Positions 1 through 6,416 of a stretch of 6,457 bases of DNA are shown here, in pieces. The stretch lies in assembly GCA_030834835.1 (NCBI GenBank), contig JAUQXD010000553.1, positions 1 to 6,457 on the forward strand, read 5' to 3'. Position 1 is the first letter of the stretch; every line of letters begins with the position of its first letter. A model generated the notes under the pieces. The model worked only from the letters and a program-made list of their open reading frames with translations, had not been told where the DNA came from and did not search any database. Source of the DNA: Thermoflexales bacterium. Its GTDB lineage: Bacteria > Chloroflexota > Anaerolineae > Fen-1058. Both the position numbers and the translations under genes were made by a program.

Positions 1-3000
1 GATCGCCACGCCCGGCGTCCACGAGTATGGCCCGGTGAAGTCCACTTCGCCGAAGATGCGCACGTCGGCTTGCGTGTAATCGAGTGTCGAAGTGTAGCCA
101 TTAGGCTTGCCGAAGAAGATGCCGACCTCCATCGGTTTGGCGGGATCGTAACTGATCGTCGCCACGTCGTCGATCGTGTCGCCATTCAAGTCGCCGACGA
201 TGTGGCCTTCGCTTTGCAGATCGCCGGGCTGATCGACGAGGAACGCGGTGTCACGCGCGGACAGCGTCTGCGAGACCGGATACGCGGGCGATGTGTTGCG
301 CGCGCCGTTCAAGGCGGTGTCATCTGCGCGGCCACCGAGATTGATCGAGGTGGTGCTGATCGTCTGCGGCGGACGGATAAACGTGAAAGGCGGATCGTCG
401 TCGACGAGCGCGTAGGTGCTATCGCTGTTGGCGCGCACGTTGCCCGCCCGATCGACCGCGCCCAAGTTCAAGAGATACAAGCCTTGCGCCGACGGTGAGG
501 CTTTGCCGTTTGGTCCAGCCGGTAGTGAGAACGTGGTGCTGAAGGCGCTAGTCGTTCCGCCCGGATTTGACAGGATCGATACACCGCGCACATACTCCGT
601 GCCGTTCGGTATGATATGCTGCGCCAGCACTTGCGCGTTGCCCAGGCCCGACACATACGCGCCGCCCGTAGTCTCCGTCATGCGCCCCGTCACCGTGAAC
701 GCAGCCAGCGAGTCCACGCTAAACGTGGTCGAGACGAATTGCAGCGGCTTGATGTTGAACGTGCCGCCGGCCGGAATCGTGCTGTCGGCATAGAAAACGA
801 TCGGGCCGACGACCGGGCCTTGCACGCCGTATTGATCGTAAGCACGCACGAACAGGTTGTATGTGCCATCGGCGGGCGGCACGAAGTCGTAGTACCAACC
901 CGATCCATACAGGCTGCCGACAACGGCCGATTTCCAATCGGGCGCGGTGCAGACCGGCGTGGTCTTCACGCACACTTGCACACTGCTCACACCTTCTGGA
1001 TCATCGGCGTTGCCTTGCAAACGAATCGGGTCATACAAAGCGCTCTCGATCGATCCGGCGGTAGGCAGCGTCACGGAGATGATCGGCCCGCCCCGATTGA
1101 TCAACAACTCGACCGCGTCTGTGACCACGCGAGTGAGGCCGCTTTCCACATAACTGAGTTGCGCAGTGACAGTGACGACGCCCGGCGGAATGATCGCGGG
1201 CAAGCCCGTAATCGTCGTGCTGAACTGCCGATTGAGACCCAGCGGCGCGAAGGCCCAGCCGTAACTGTTGGCCGGCATCCCGCCGATCGGGCTGGCTTGA
1301 TTCAACTGCGGATTGATGTCGATGGGCAGCAACTTCGCACTCGTCGAAACGTTATTGAACGCGATCGGCAGCGCCACCGTCAAGACCGGCGTTTGCGCCA
1401 GCGTCTGATCGCCCTGCCACGGATAGCTGCCCACCTTGAGGCGCGTGCCGCCACCATACACCAACTTCTGCGAGATCGACACGTCGATCTTTTCGAGATT
1501 GAAGGCGCTGGGGCCGGATTTCTTTTCCTTCTCTTTCTTGTCGCTGCGGCCGTCTTTGTCGGCGTTGGCGAGGCGCGGATTGGGGAACGCGGCCGGATTG
1601 GGCAAGCCTGCATACGCGCCGTTCATCTCGATGCGCCACGGTACGACTAACGACGACGCGTACGGATACCACTCCACCGCTTCTTCGCCATCGCTTAAGC
1701 CGTCTTTGTCGGTGTCGGCTTTATCGGGATATGTGCCCAGCACAAACTCTTCATCGTCGGGCAGGCCGTCGCTGTCGGTGTCGTACAGGCACGGCGACGA
1801 TTCGTAATCGAACAACTCAAACCGATCGCTCAACTGATCGCTGATGCCCGGCTCGCTGCTCAACGTGAGGTGCGTACCCTCGTAACCGCAAAGCCCGTTG
1901 TCGATACCGAACACGCCCTGATCGATGTTGCCGCCCATGTCGTCGCCGTCGGGGTCGTGGTTGGTCAGTTCAGTCCAGTTCCACAACTGCGTCAGCGTCC
2001 GCGGCATGATGTCGAAGTAGATGTAACTGACGCTGGGTGGCGATTCGTAACTCTCATCGTACACATCGCAATCCAGCCCGAAAATGCCGCAGTTTTCCCA
2101 CGTTTGCTTGATGCCCAGCGAGATGTCTGTAGAGACGACGCCGTTCACCTTGGGCTTGCGCGGCGTGATGGTCAGGCGCGCGGTGGAAAAGTAATCGCGC
2201 ACGCGGAACTGGAGCGGCAGTTCAACATTGGGCAGGCCCGGAATCTTGTTGGTCCAGTAAATGCCCGACTTGCTATGATCATCATCGCGGCTGTAGTTCC
2301 AGTCTACAGTACGCTTCAGGTAAAACGTCGCGCAGCCGCCCGTCACCGTATCCAGCGCATATTGCGGCCAGTTTTCCATGTCCTCGATGCTCTGGAAGAA
2401 CTGCAAAATCTGGGCGCCGCACAACTCGAAGCCGTCGCCGTCCGCGTAGCGGCCCAGCCGCACCCACGCCTTGGAGCGTTTCAGCGCGTCACTCTCGCCG
2501 CTCATCGTGACCGTACCCGTGATCGTGAAGCCAAAGCGATCGCCCGCGATCAGGCCACCCAGCGGCGCATCGTCAAACGATCGGAACTGCATCGGCCCGA
2601 CCTGCGGCGAGCCGAGGATCGACACCAGCGGCTCCGGATCGGGATTCACCGCGTCGAGGAACGCGCCGATCGGATCGAGGAAGGCGGCGATCACTTCGCC
2701 CACTTTGCCGAAGTAGTCTTTGAGGAAACTCGTCACCAGTTTGACGATGGCGATGGCGATGGCGACGATCGTGCCGATGGGGAAGATGGTGGCGACCACA
2801 AACAACACGATCGCGATCGCAATCTCAAAGATCGCTTTGAGGATCACGCCGATGACGCCCAGCACGCTCAGATTCCCCGTGGCGATCTGCATAAACATAT
2901 TGAACAGCGACGCGAACACGGTGATGATCAGGCCCACAAACGCGAGGTTGCCGCTGAGCGAAGCGAGCTCGCCCGTCACCGCCTTCAGCACTTCGCTGAC

Positions 3001-6000
3001 GACCTGCGTGCCCTTCGTCACCAGAATTTGAATGGTGTTCCACAGTTCTTGAATCTTCTTGAAAATTTCCAGCAGGCGGTATAACACCTTAATCACGTCG
3101 CCGAGGAAATCCAGATCGATGATCGACGCCAGCCACGTCAGCACGTTGATGGCCGTCTGCGTGAACTCGACCAGCGAAGCAGGTGTGATCGATATATCGC
3201 CCGCGAAGAAATCCTTGAAGCCGCCCACCACGTCTTCGCCATAACCGACGATGGTGTTCCATTGATCCTCAAGCCACTGCCCCGGCCCGCCCGGATACTC
3301 CAGCACGCCTAAGAGGAAATCCACCACCTGTCTGAACTCGGACGGCAGGCCGTTGAGCAAGCCGTATTGATCGAGCAGGTTGAGGATGTCCGCGTAGAAG
3401 TTGGGATCGCTCAACGCATCGGTGATGTCCGTCAGGTTCAGATCGCCGATCGATTGCATGACGGTCTGACCTTGATGCCACACCGTCGTCGCCATCTCCA
3501 ACACCGTCAGCGCGTCGTTGTAGTATTGCTCGATCTGGCCATAGATTTCGTCGAACTGCTTCTGGACATCCTTCAACACTTCGTCGAGGCCGAGCATCGT
3601 CCAGTCGCCGGCCATCGGCACGTAGGGCATCTCGCCCGCCGAAGCCACCAACAAACTGCCTGCCGTGGGATCGAACTTGTATGTCGCCAGTTTCAACGTG
3701 CGGCTGGTCGCTAATTGCTTGACGCACAGATTCATCGTCAGATCGTTGAAGTTGGCATCAGTCAACTCGTCCACATTCAGCGTAGCCGTGCGCTGTTCGG
3801 TGGCGAGGATCAACGTCGGTGTGAAGTTGTGGCTGGGATACAGGCTGTTGAGGATGCTGCGTGTCGTGGTCACGTTGACCTTCAACATCATCTCGTCGAG
3901 GTGGCGGAAGTTCTCCGGCTGCGAGACGCGGAAGGTGTGCGTGATGCCCCAGTGCTCGGTGATGGTGGCCGTGTTGCCCACGTTGAAGCGGTTGTAGACA
4001 TCCGTAAGGCTCAAGCGCCCGCTCAGGTATTGCGCTTCGAGTCCGGCGCGCAGTAAAGCGATCGGGCCGGCGTCAAAGCGCTGCCCCGGCGTGGGAGACG
4101 CGCCCGCCACAATCGCCGACGCGCCTGCCTGCCGCGAGACGCGCACGCCCGTGATCATGTAGCCTTCGTCGTAGATGATCAACCCGTAATTGCCGGTGGG
4201 GCTGGCCGCCATCTCACCGGAAGTACCGCCCTCGACCGGGCGCAGGACATCGCCCTGCACCGCCCACTTCAGACGCATATCACGCCAGCGGACGATATTG
4301 TCGACGCTCGCGCGATCTTGAAAGACTTTGGCTTGCAGCGCGTAAATTTTGCCGCCGCGCTCCACGGGCACCAGCGGCAGGATCATCTGATACGACCCAT
4401 CGCTGGCCTGCGTGGCGCTGATGCCGTAGCTCGTCATCGCCAGCACGCTGGGCAAGTCGCTGCCGTCGATCGTCACTTGCAGGAACGGCGCGATTTGCAG
4501 CAGGCCGCTCGTGCCGCTGATGTAGTTGTTTTGAATCATGCCCTGATCGTCTTGCGGCCATTCCAGCGCGGATTTATAGGCATATTGCAGATGCACGGCC
4601 TCCAGCGGGCGCACTTGCACTTCGTAGTAATACACTTCGCGCGGCGCGCCGATATAGTTGCCGTCCAGCATCTCGAACGTCATGTTCGCACCGTCGATGC
4701 GCGTGGTGTAAGCGTCGTCGGTGGTGTTGCGTTTGCCGCCCAACTCATCGGACTTGGAAAACGGCGACATATCCAGCGAGTCCGGCACGTTGTCGCTGTC
4801 GTTGTCATCCGACCATGCATACGGGCGCGGCTGGCTCTCCGTGAACTCACACTGGCCGTGATCGAACTCGTCGCCGTCGCGGATACCGTCGCTGTTGCTG
4901 TCGGGGTTCAGCGGATCGGTCTCGACCTGCTTGATGCTTTGACCATAGGTGCAATCGTGGCCCAACACTTCCTCGTTGTCATCGAGTCCATCAAGATCGC
5001 TGTCTTTCGCAAACGGATTCGTGCCCAACTTCAATTCGTAACCATTGGGCAAACCATCGCCGTCTTCGTCTTGAAAGTCGATCAGATCGGTGGCAGCCTG
5101 CGCGATTTTCTCCTGCTGACGTTGCCCCAACTGCCGCGCATTGATCAACATCGAATCCAGCGCGCTCTGCTCAACCGATTGTTCCTCAACCCCTAACGCT
5201 TGATCGGGTGCAGCGGCGTACACCGTGCTTGGCGCGATCATGCCCACGATCAACACGCTCACGATGGTGGCATTCAACTTGCGACTTACCCGTGAACGTG
5301 TGATCAAAAATCCGCTCAACGCCACAATCGATAAGCTCAGCAACGCCAGCCCGATTGTCTCCGGCAGCGACGACGCGAGCGGCACCGCTTTCGGATCGAT
5401 CGGCGCGGCGGGGGTCTGGGTCAGCGGCGTCAAGTTTGGATCGAACTGTGTTGCGGGAAATTGTTCACCGAAGGAGGAGTACATCGCGGTGCTGACGGCG
5501 TGTGCGTTGAAACCTTCCCGCCCGCCGCGCTGAAACGCCAGATCGAGTTTGAGCCGTTCGGGCAGACCCGTCGGCGCGATCCACAACTCGCCGGCGCCGC
5601 CATATTGCAGGCCGTTGACCAGCAGCATGGTCCACGTCTTCTCGTCGAGTTGACCTTGCTGTTGCAGCATGAAGGCCAGCACGTCGCGGCTGTCCAGTGT
5701 AAACGCCACGCGTTCGAAACTGCCGCCCAGCGTTTCAGCCGGATCAAGCCGCTGGATGTTCTTCGCCACCGACAGCATCATCAGGCCGTCGCCCGTCAGC
5801 CCCGGCGTCGAGGCAAAGTCGTTGAGCTTGATCCATTGATCGTGCTGGCGCTCAAACACGTTGCCGTCGGCAATCAACATCTCTTTGCCGTTCGACGGGG
5901 ATAGATCGGCTTGAGGTTGACGCCCCTTGAACGAGCCATCGGTCAACGACAGCCGTGCATGACTCGCATCGCGCACCAGCGCTTCCACGCGCAGGCTCGA

Positions 6001-6240
6001 CGCTTGCTCGGCGGGCGCGGTCTTGTCCCCGAAGACCGGCCTCGGCACGAACACCGTCTGCTGCACGTCGATGCCCACGCGATAACTGCCCACCGCACGT
6101 GCCTGTTCCAGCGCAGCGCGCAGCGCATCCTCAGCGGATGGTTGTTGCGCGGACGCGCGCGGCTGCGCGAGCGTGGTCAAGACCAACAACAACCCAACGC
6201 TCAATACCAACGTCAACATCAATCGTCGAGTGCGATTCAT
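1..6240 (-). CDS. Giant exported multidomain protein (LolA/LppX-like, TSP3, Ig-like, FG-GAP), 3' end outside window
   Basis: The frame is open for 2,080 codons from the ATG at 6240-6238 to the window edge, checked codon by codon. The start is chosen because AGGGAGG lies 5 bases upstream and a signal peptide follows at once. Seen in order: signal peptide 1-31, alpha/beta domain 33-240, hydrophobic hairpin 292-344, Asp-loop TSP3 repeats 391-490, unknown beta-rich region 500-870, helical and hydrophobic module 881-1200, beta-rich region 1210-1480, TSP3 repeats 1487-1570, Ig-like segments 1717-1947, FG-GAP start 2013-2045. These families are typically extracellular, calcium-stabilised and involved in adhesion or surface structure. 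No enzyme active site is recognisable. Eleven cysteines, with C1384/C1391 and C1757/C1764 each six residues apart, would suit extracellular disulfides. The exact role is unknown; a surface adhesin, a stalk protein or a toxin-like protein are all possible. The gene seems to be transcribed from its own promoter just upstream. Confidence 0.95.
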   Translation of the reverse strand, partial: MNRTRRLMLTLVLSVGLLLVLTTLAQPRASAQQPSAEDALRAALEQARAVGSYRVGIDVQQTVFVPRPVFGDKTAPAEQASSLRVEALVRDASHARLSLTDGSFKGRQPQADLSPSNGKEMLIADGNVFERQHDQWIKLNDFASTPGLTGDGLMMLSVAKNIQRLDPAETLGGSFERVAFTLDSRDVLAFMLQQQGQLDEKTWTMLLVNGLQYGGAGELWIAPTGLPERLKLDLAFQRGGREGFNAHAVSTAMYSSFGEQFPATQFDPNLTPLTQTPAAPIDPKAVPLASSLPETIGLALLSLSIVALSGFLITRSRVSRKLNATIVSVLIVGMIAPSTVYAAAPDQALGVEEQSVEQSALDSMLINARQLGQRQQEKIAQAATDLIDFQDEDGDGLPNGYELKLGTNPFAKDSDLDGLDDNEEVLGHDCTYGQSIKQVETDPLNPDSNSDGIRDGDEFDHGQCEFTESQPRPYAWSDDNDSDNVPDSLDMSPFSKSDELGGKRNTTDDAYTTRIDGANMTFEMLDGNYIGAPREVYYYEVQVRPLEAVHLQYAYKSALEWPQDDQGMIQNNYISGTSGLLQIAPFLQVTIDGSDLPSVLAMTSYGISATQASDGSYQMILPLVPVERGGKIYALQAKVFQDRASVDNIVRWRDMRLKWAVQGDVLRPVEGGTSGEMAASPTGNYGLIIYDEGYMITGVRVSRQAGASAIVAGASPTPGQRFDAGPIALLRAGLEAQYLSGRLSLTDVYNRFNVGNTATITEHWGITHTFRVSQPENFRHLDEMMLKVNVTTTRSILNSLYPSHNFTPTLILATEQRTATLNVDELTDANFNDLTMNLCVKQLATSRTLKLATYKFDPTAGSLLVASAGEMPYVPMAGDWTMLGLDEVLKDVQKQFDEIYGQIEQYYNDALTVLEMATTVWHQGQTVMQSIGDLNLTDITDALSDPNFYADILNLLDQYGLLNGLPSEFRQVVDFLLGVLEYPGGPGQWLEDQWNTIVGYGEDVVGGFKDFFAGDISITPASLVEFTQTAINVLTWLASIIDLDFLGDVIKVLYRLLEIFKKIQELWNTIQILVTKGTQVVSEVLKAVTGELASLSGNLAFVGLIITVFASLFNMFMQIATGNLSVLGVIGVILKAIFEIAIAIVLFVVATIFPIGTIVAIAIAIVKLVTSFLKDYFGKVGEVIAAFLDPIGAFLDAVNPDPEPLVSILGSPQVGPMQFRSFDDAPLGGLIAGDRFGFTITGTVTMSGESDALKRSKAWVRLGRYADGDGFELCGAQILQFFQSIEDMENWPQYALDTVTGGCATFYLKRTVDWNYSRDDDHSKSGIYWTNKIPGLPNVELPLQFRVRDYFSTARLTITPRKPKVNGVVSTDISLGIKQTWENCGIFGLDCDVYDESYESPPSVSYIYFDIMPRTLTQLWNWTELTNHDPDGDDMGGNIDQGVFGIDNGLCGYEGTHLTLSSEPGISDQLSDRFELFDYESSPCLYDTDSDGLPDDEEFVLGTYPDKADTDKDGLSDGEEAVEWYPYASSLVVPWRIEMNGAYAGLPNPAAFPNPRLANADKDGRSDKKEKEKKSGPSAFNLEKIDVSISQKLVYGGGTRLKVGSYPWQGDQTLAQTPVLTVALPIAFNNVSTSAKLLPIDINPQLNQASPIGGMPANSYGWAFAPLGLNRQFSTTITGLPAIIPPGVVTVTAQLSYVESGLTRVVTDAVELLINRGGPIISVTLPTAGSIESALYDPIRLQGNADDPEGVSSVQVCVKTTPVCTAPDWKSAVVGSLYGSGWYYDFVPPADGTYNLFVRAYDQYGVQGPVVGPIVFYADSTIPAGGTFNIKPLQFVSTTFSVDSLAAFTVTGRMTETTGGAYVSGLGNAQVLAQHIIPNGTEYVRGVSILSNPGGTTSAFSTTFSLPAGPNGKASPSAQGLYLLNLGAVDRAGNVRANSDSTYALVDDDPPFTFIRPPQTISTTSINLGGRADDTALNGARNTSPAYPVSQTLSARDTAFLVDQPGDLQSEGHIVGDLNGDTIDDVATISYDPAKPMEVGIFFGKPNGYTSTLDYTQADVRIFGEVDFTGPYSWTPGVAI
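106..204 (-). other. FG-GAP (integrin-alpha-type) repeat, first copy, residues 2013-2045
   Basis: The loop D2017-L-N2019-G-D2021-T-I-D-D2025 has the FG-GAP calcium-binding spacing, and it is followed by strand 'VATISYD' and then 'VGIFFGK' (2039-2045), the usual end of such a repeat. A second unit seems to start at about 2046-2064 ('TLDYTQADVRIFGE'), just before the window edge. FG-GAP repeats normally come in sets of up to seven and form a beta propeller, so more copies are expected beyond base 1. Confidence 0.82.
400..1092 (-). other. Two Ig-like beta-sandwich segments, residues 1717-1947
   Basis: Segment 1 (about 1717-1818) follows the usual bacterial Ig-like layout: a 'LPTAGS' start, 'LQGNADDPEGVSSVQVCV' in the middle, an aromatic W1782-Y-Y strand and a closing 'DGTYNLFVRAYDQYG'. 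C1757 and C1764 may pair. Segment 2 (about 1821-1947) closes with 'AVDRAGNV' (1928-1935), a frequent ending of Ig/cadherin-like extracellular repeats, and then 'DDDPP'. These domains generally serve as spacers or adhesion modules on the cell surface. Segment 1 is clearer than segment 2. Confidence 0.72.
1531..1782 (-). other. TSP3-type calcium-binding repeat cluster 2, residues 1487-1570
   Basis: Three Asp loops are clear: D1487/D1489/D1491 with D1495 and E1498; D1509/D1511/D1513 with D1517 and E1520; and N1559/D1561/D1563 with D1567 and E1570. The first two are joined by the typical 'LGTYPDKADTD' spacer. The third is about 40 residues further on and followed by a lysine/glutamate-rich stretch (K1568-K1574), so it may be a hinge. 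The same module type as at 391-490, it would form a rigid calcium-dependent spacer before the Ig-like region. Confidence 0.87.
1783..2610 (-). other. Beta-rich region of unknown function, residues 1211-1486
   Basis: After the hydrophobic module the chain is again beta-rich, with residues such as F1236-G-F-T-I-T-G-T-V and a long strand pair around 1341-1360. Small Asp loops are present (D1267-G-D-G; D1429/D1431/D1433). Cysteines at 1274, 1303, 1384, 1391, 1451 and 1484 make this the most cysteine-rich part of the protein, suggesting disulfides. Trp/Tyr-rich segments occur at 1313-1316 and 1406-1409. I do not recognise a family. Confidence 0.45.
2641..3600 (-). other. Helical module with strongly hydrophobic core, residues 881-1200
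   Basis: Residues 881-1095 are largely amphipathic helices (for example 886-920, 950-980, 1025-1090). They are followed by about 75 very hydrophobic residues (1098-1172) that could form three membrane-spanning segments broken near T1121-G1122 and P1154-I-G1156. The run IAIAIV occurs twice (1140-1145 and 1161-1166). Behind the second copy lies a short tandem DNA repeat, three units of gatggc at 2746-2763. Amphipathic helices 1170-1198 close the module. Being flanked on both sides by regions that look extracellular, this could be a membrane-inserting or pore-forming segment, or a buried helical bundle. Function is unknown. Confidence 0.65.
3631..4740 (-). other. Beta-rich region of unknown function, residues 501-870
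   Basis: I do not recognise this region. It is predicted by eye to be mostly beta strands, with alternating hydrophobic residues, several Tyr-rich stretches (Y537-Y539) and Gly/Pro turns. Examples are residues 516-545, 582-600, 617-640, 684-700 and 765-830. No catalytic motif, repeat or cysteine pair stands out; only C839 is present. It sits between TSP3 cluster 1 and the helical hydrophobic module and may hold several beta-sandwich domains. Confidence 0.5.
4771..5070 (-). other. TSP3-type calcium-binding repeat cluster 1, residues 391-490
   Basis: Four Asp loops of the DxDxDGxxD type are visible: D391/D393/D395 with N399 and E402; D413/D415/D417 with D421 and E424; D447/N449/D451 with D455 and E458; and D479/D481/D483 with D487. 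The spacers carry the typical 'GTNPF' and 'TDPLNPDS' turns of bacterial TSP3 repeats. Such loops bind calcium and give a rigid extended rod. C430 and C464 lie between the loops and may pair. The cluster directly follows the hydrophobic hairpin, so it would act as a stalk leading away from the membrane. Confidence 0.88.
5209..5367 (-). other. Internal hydrophobic hairpin with a second signal-peptide-like segment, residues 292-344
   Basis: Residues 296-313 form a hydrophobic helix, preceded by L292-P-E-T295 and followed by a basic stretch R315-S-R-V-S-R-K321. A second hydrophobic segment (322-339) then ends in V340-Y-A342 before A343-A344-P345, which reads as a signal peptidase I site. Expected topology: out-to-in helix, short basic cytoplasmic turn, in-to-out helix, so everything downstream is again outside. 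The basic turn plus the second helix has all three parts of a normal signal peptide, but there is no Met start nearby with a good ribosome binding site. It could simply be a two-helix membrane anchor. Confidence 0.7.
5521..6144 (-). other. LolA/LppX-like alpha/beta domain, residues 33-240
   Basis: An initial amphipathic helix (residues 36-50, with the run EDALRAALEQARAVGSYRV) is followed by alternating beta strands. It carries a segment of the kind 'ADGNVFER...QWIKL' (124-139) and a late strand 'GELWIAPTGLPERLKLDL' (217-234). This layout resembles the LolA/LppX group, which bind hydrophobic ligands in a half-barrel of beta sheet; in several phyla related domains sit at the outer face of the membrane. 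The match is by general pattern, not by a diagnostic motif, so ligand binding is inference. A Pro/Thr-rich linker (261-290) follows and leads into the hydrophobic hairpin. Confidence 0.5.
6148..6240 (-). other. N-terminal Sec signal peptide, residues 1-31
   Basis: The first residues have a basic n-region (MNRTRR), a long Leu/Val-rich h-region (about residues 7-24) and a c-region ending A29-S30-A31 before Q32-Q33, a good signal peptidase I site. There is no lipobox cysteine, so export as a lipoprotein is not supported. Cleavage would release the LolA/LppX-like domain outside the cytoplasm. The cleavage position is inferred from the -3/-1 rule. Confidence 0.88.
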
Positions 6241-6245
6241 GGCTT

Positions 6246-6252
6246 CCTCCCT
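6246..6252 (-). promoter_or_regulatory. Ribosome binding site of the giant gene
   Basis: Read on the minus strand, AGGGAGG lies 5 bases before the ATG at 6240. This strong Shine-Dalgarno match decides the start over the in-frame Met at residue 8, which lies within the signal peptide and has no such site. Confidence 0.88.
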
Positions 6253-6272
6253 TTGAGAGCTGTGATGAGTGC

Positions 6273-6302
6273 AGTATAGGGGTCAACCGGCCACATCGTC
6301 AT
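6273..6302 (-). promoter_or_regulatory. Candidate sigma-70-type promoter for the giant gene
   Basis: On the minus strand a TATACT hexamer (plus 6273-6278) matches the -10 consensus at five of six bases. ATGACG (plus 6297-6302), 18 bases upstream, matches the -35 consensus at four of six. Transcription would start about 25 bases before the ATG, giving a short leader with the ribosome binding site. The -35 is weak, so an activator may be needed; this is inference. Confidence 0.5.
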
Positions 6303-6337
6303 GTACCGAAAGACACATCCGGTGGTTGATTTGACCC
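6280..6337. repeat. GGGTCAA / TTGACCC inverted pair around the promoter
   Basis: GGGTCAA at 6280-6286 and its exact reverse complement TTGACCC at 6331-6337 are separated by 44 bases. They bracket the -35 region and the left copy touches the -10. They could be operator half-sites for a dimeric regulator bound on both sides of the polymerase site, but a chance 7-bp match is possible. Confidence 0.3.
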
Positions 6338-6363
6338 TTATGAGAAACACTCACGCTCAACGT

Positions 6364-6386
6364 CGCGCGGCTGGCTGGACCGCGCG
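6364..6386. repeat. Small GC-rich hairpin
   Basis: CGCGCGG (6364-6370) and CCGCGCG (6380-6386) are perfect reverse complements around a 9-base loop. No T-run follows on either strand, so a rho-independent terminator is not supported. It lies between the promoter and the larger palindrome. Confidence 0.45.
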
Positions 6387-6416
6387 GAGCGGGCGCCTCT
6401 CACTCCCGGCCCGTTC

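Noticed and set aside
616..1650. Plus-strand open frame of 344 codons
   Set aside because: Same antisense register opposite the TSP3 cluster 2 and Ig-like region; Arg/His-rich product of the kind produced by reading a GC-rich gene backwards.
1870..3084. Plus-strand open frame of 404 codons
   Set aside because: It lies in exact antisense codon register to the giant gene, its product is rich in Arg, His and Asp with no recognisable domain, and no ribosome binding site supports its start. The minus frame shows clear families over the same bases.
1531..5070. Repeated short GTC/GTCGCC-type DNA motifs as a CRISPR or tandem repeat array
   Set aside because: The repetition comes from the Asp/Gly codons of the TSP3 loops; the units vary in length and sequence and have no constant repeat-spacer order.
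4318..5196. Plus-strand open frame of 292 codons with hydrophobic stretches
   Set aside because: Antisense register opposite TSP3 cluster 1. Its hydrophobic runs such as AVAVAVGV are the reverse reading of Asp-loop codons (GAC/GTC), not membrane helices.
5430..5747. Minus-strand open frame of 105 codons in another frame
   Set aside because: It overlaps the LolA/LppX-like domain of the giant gene out of frame; Trp/Arg/Ser-rich composition and no ribosome binding site.
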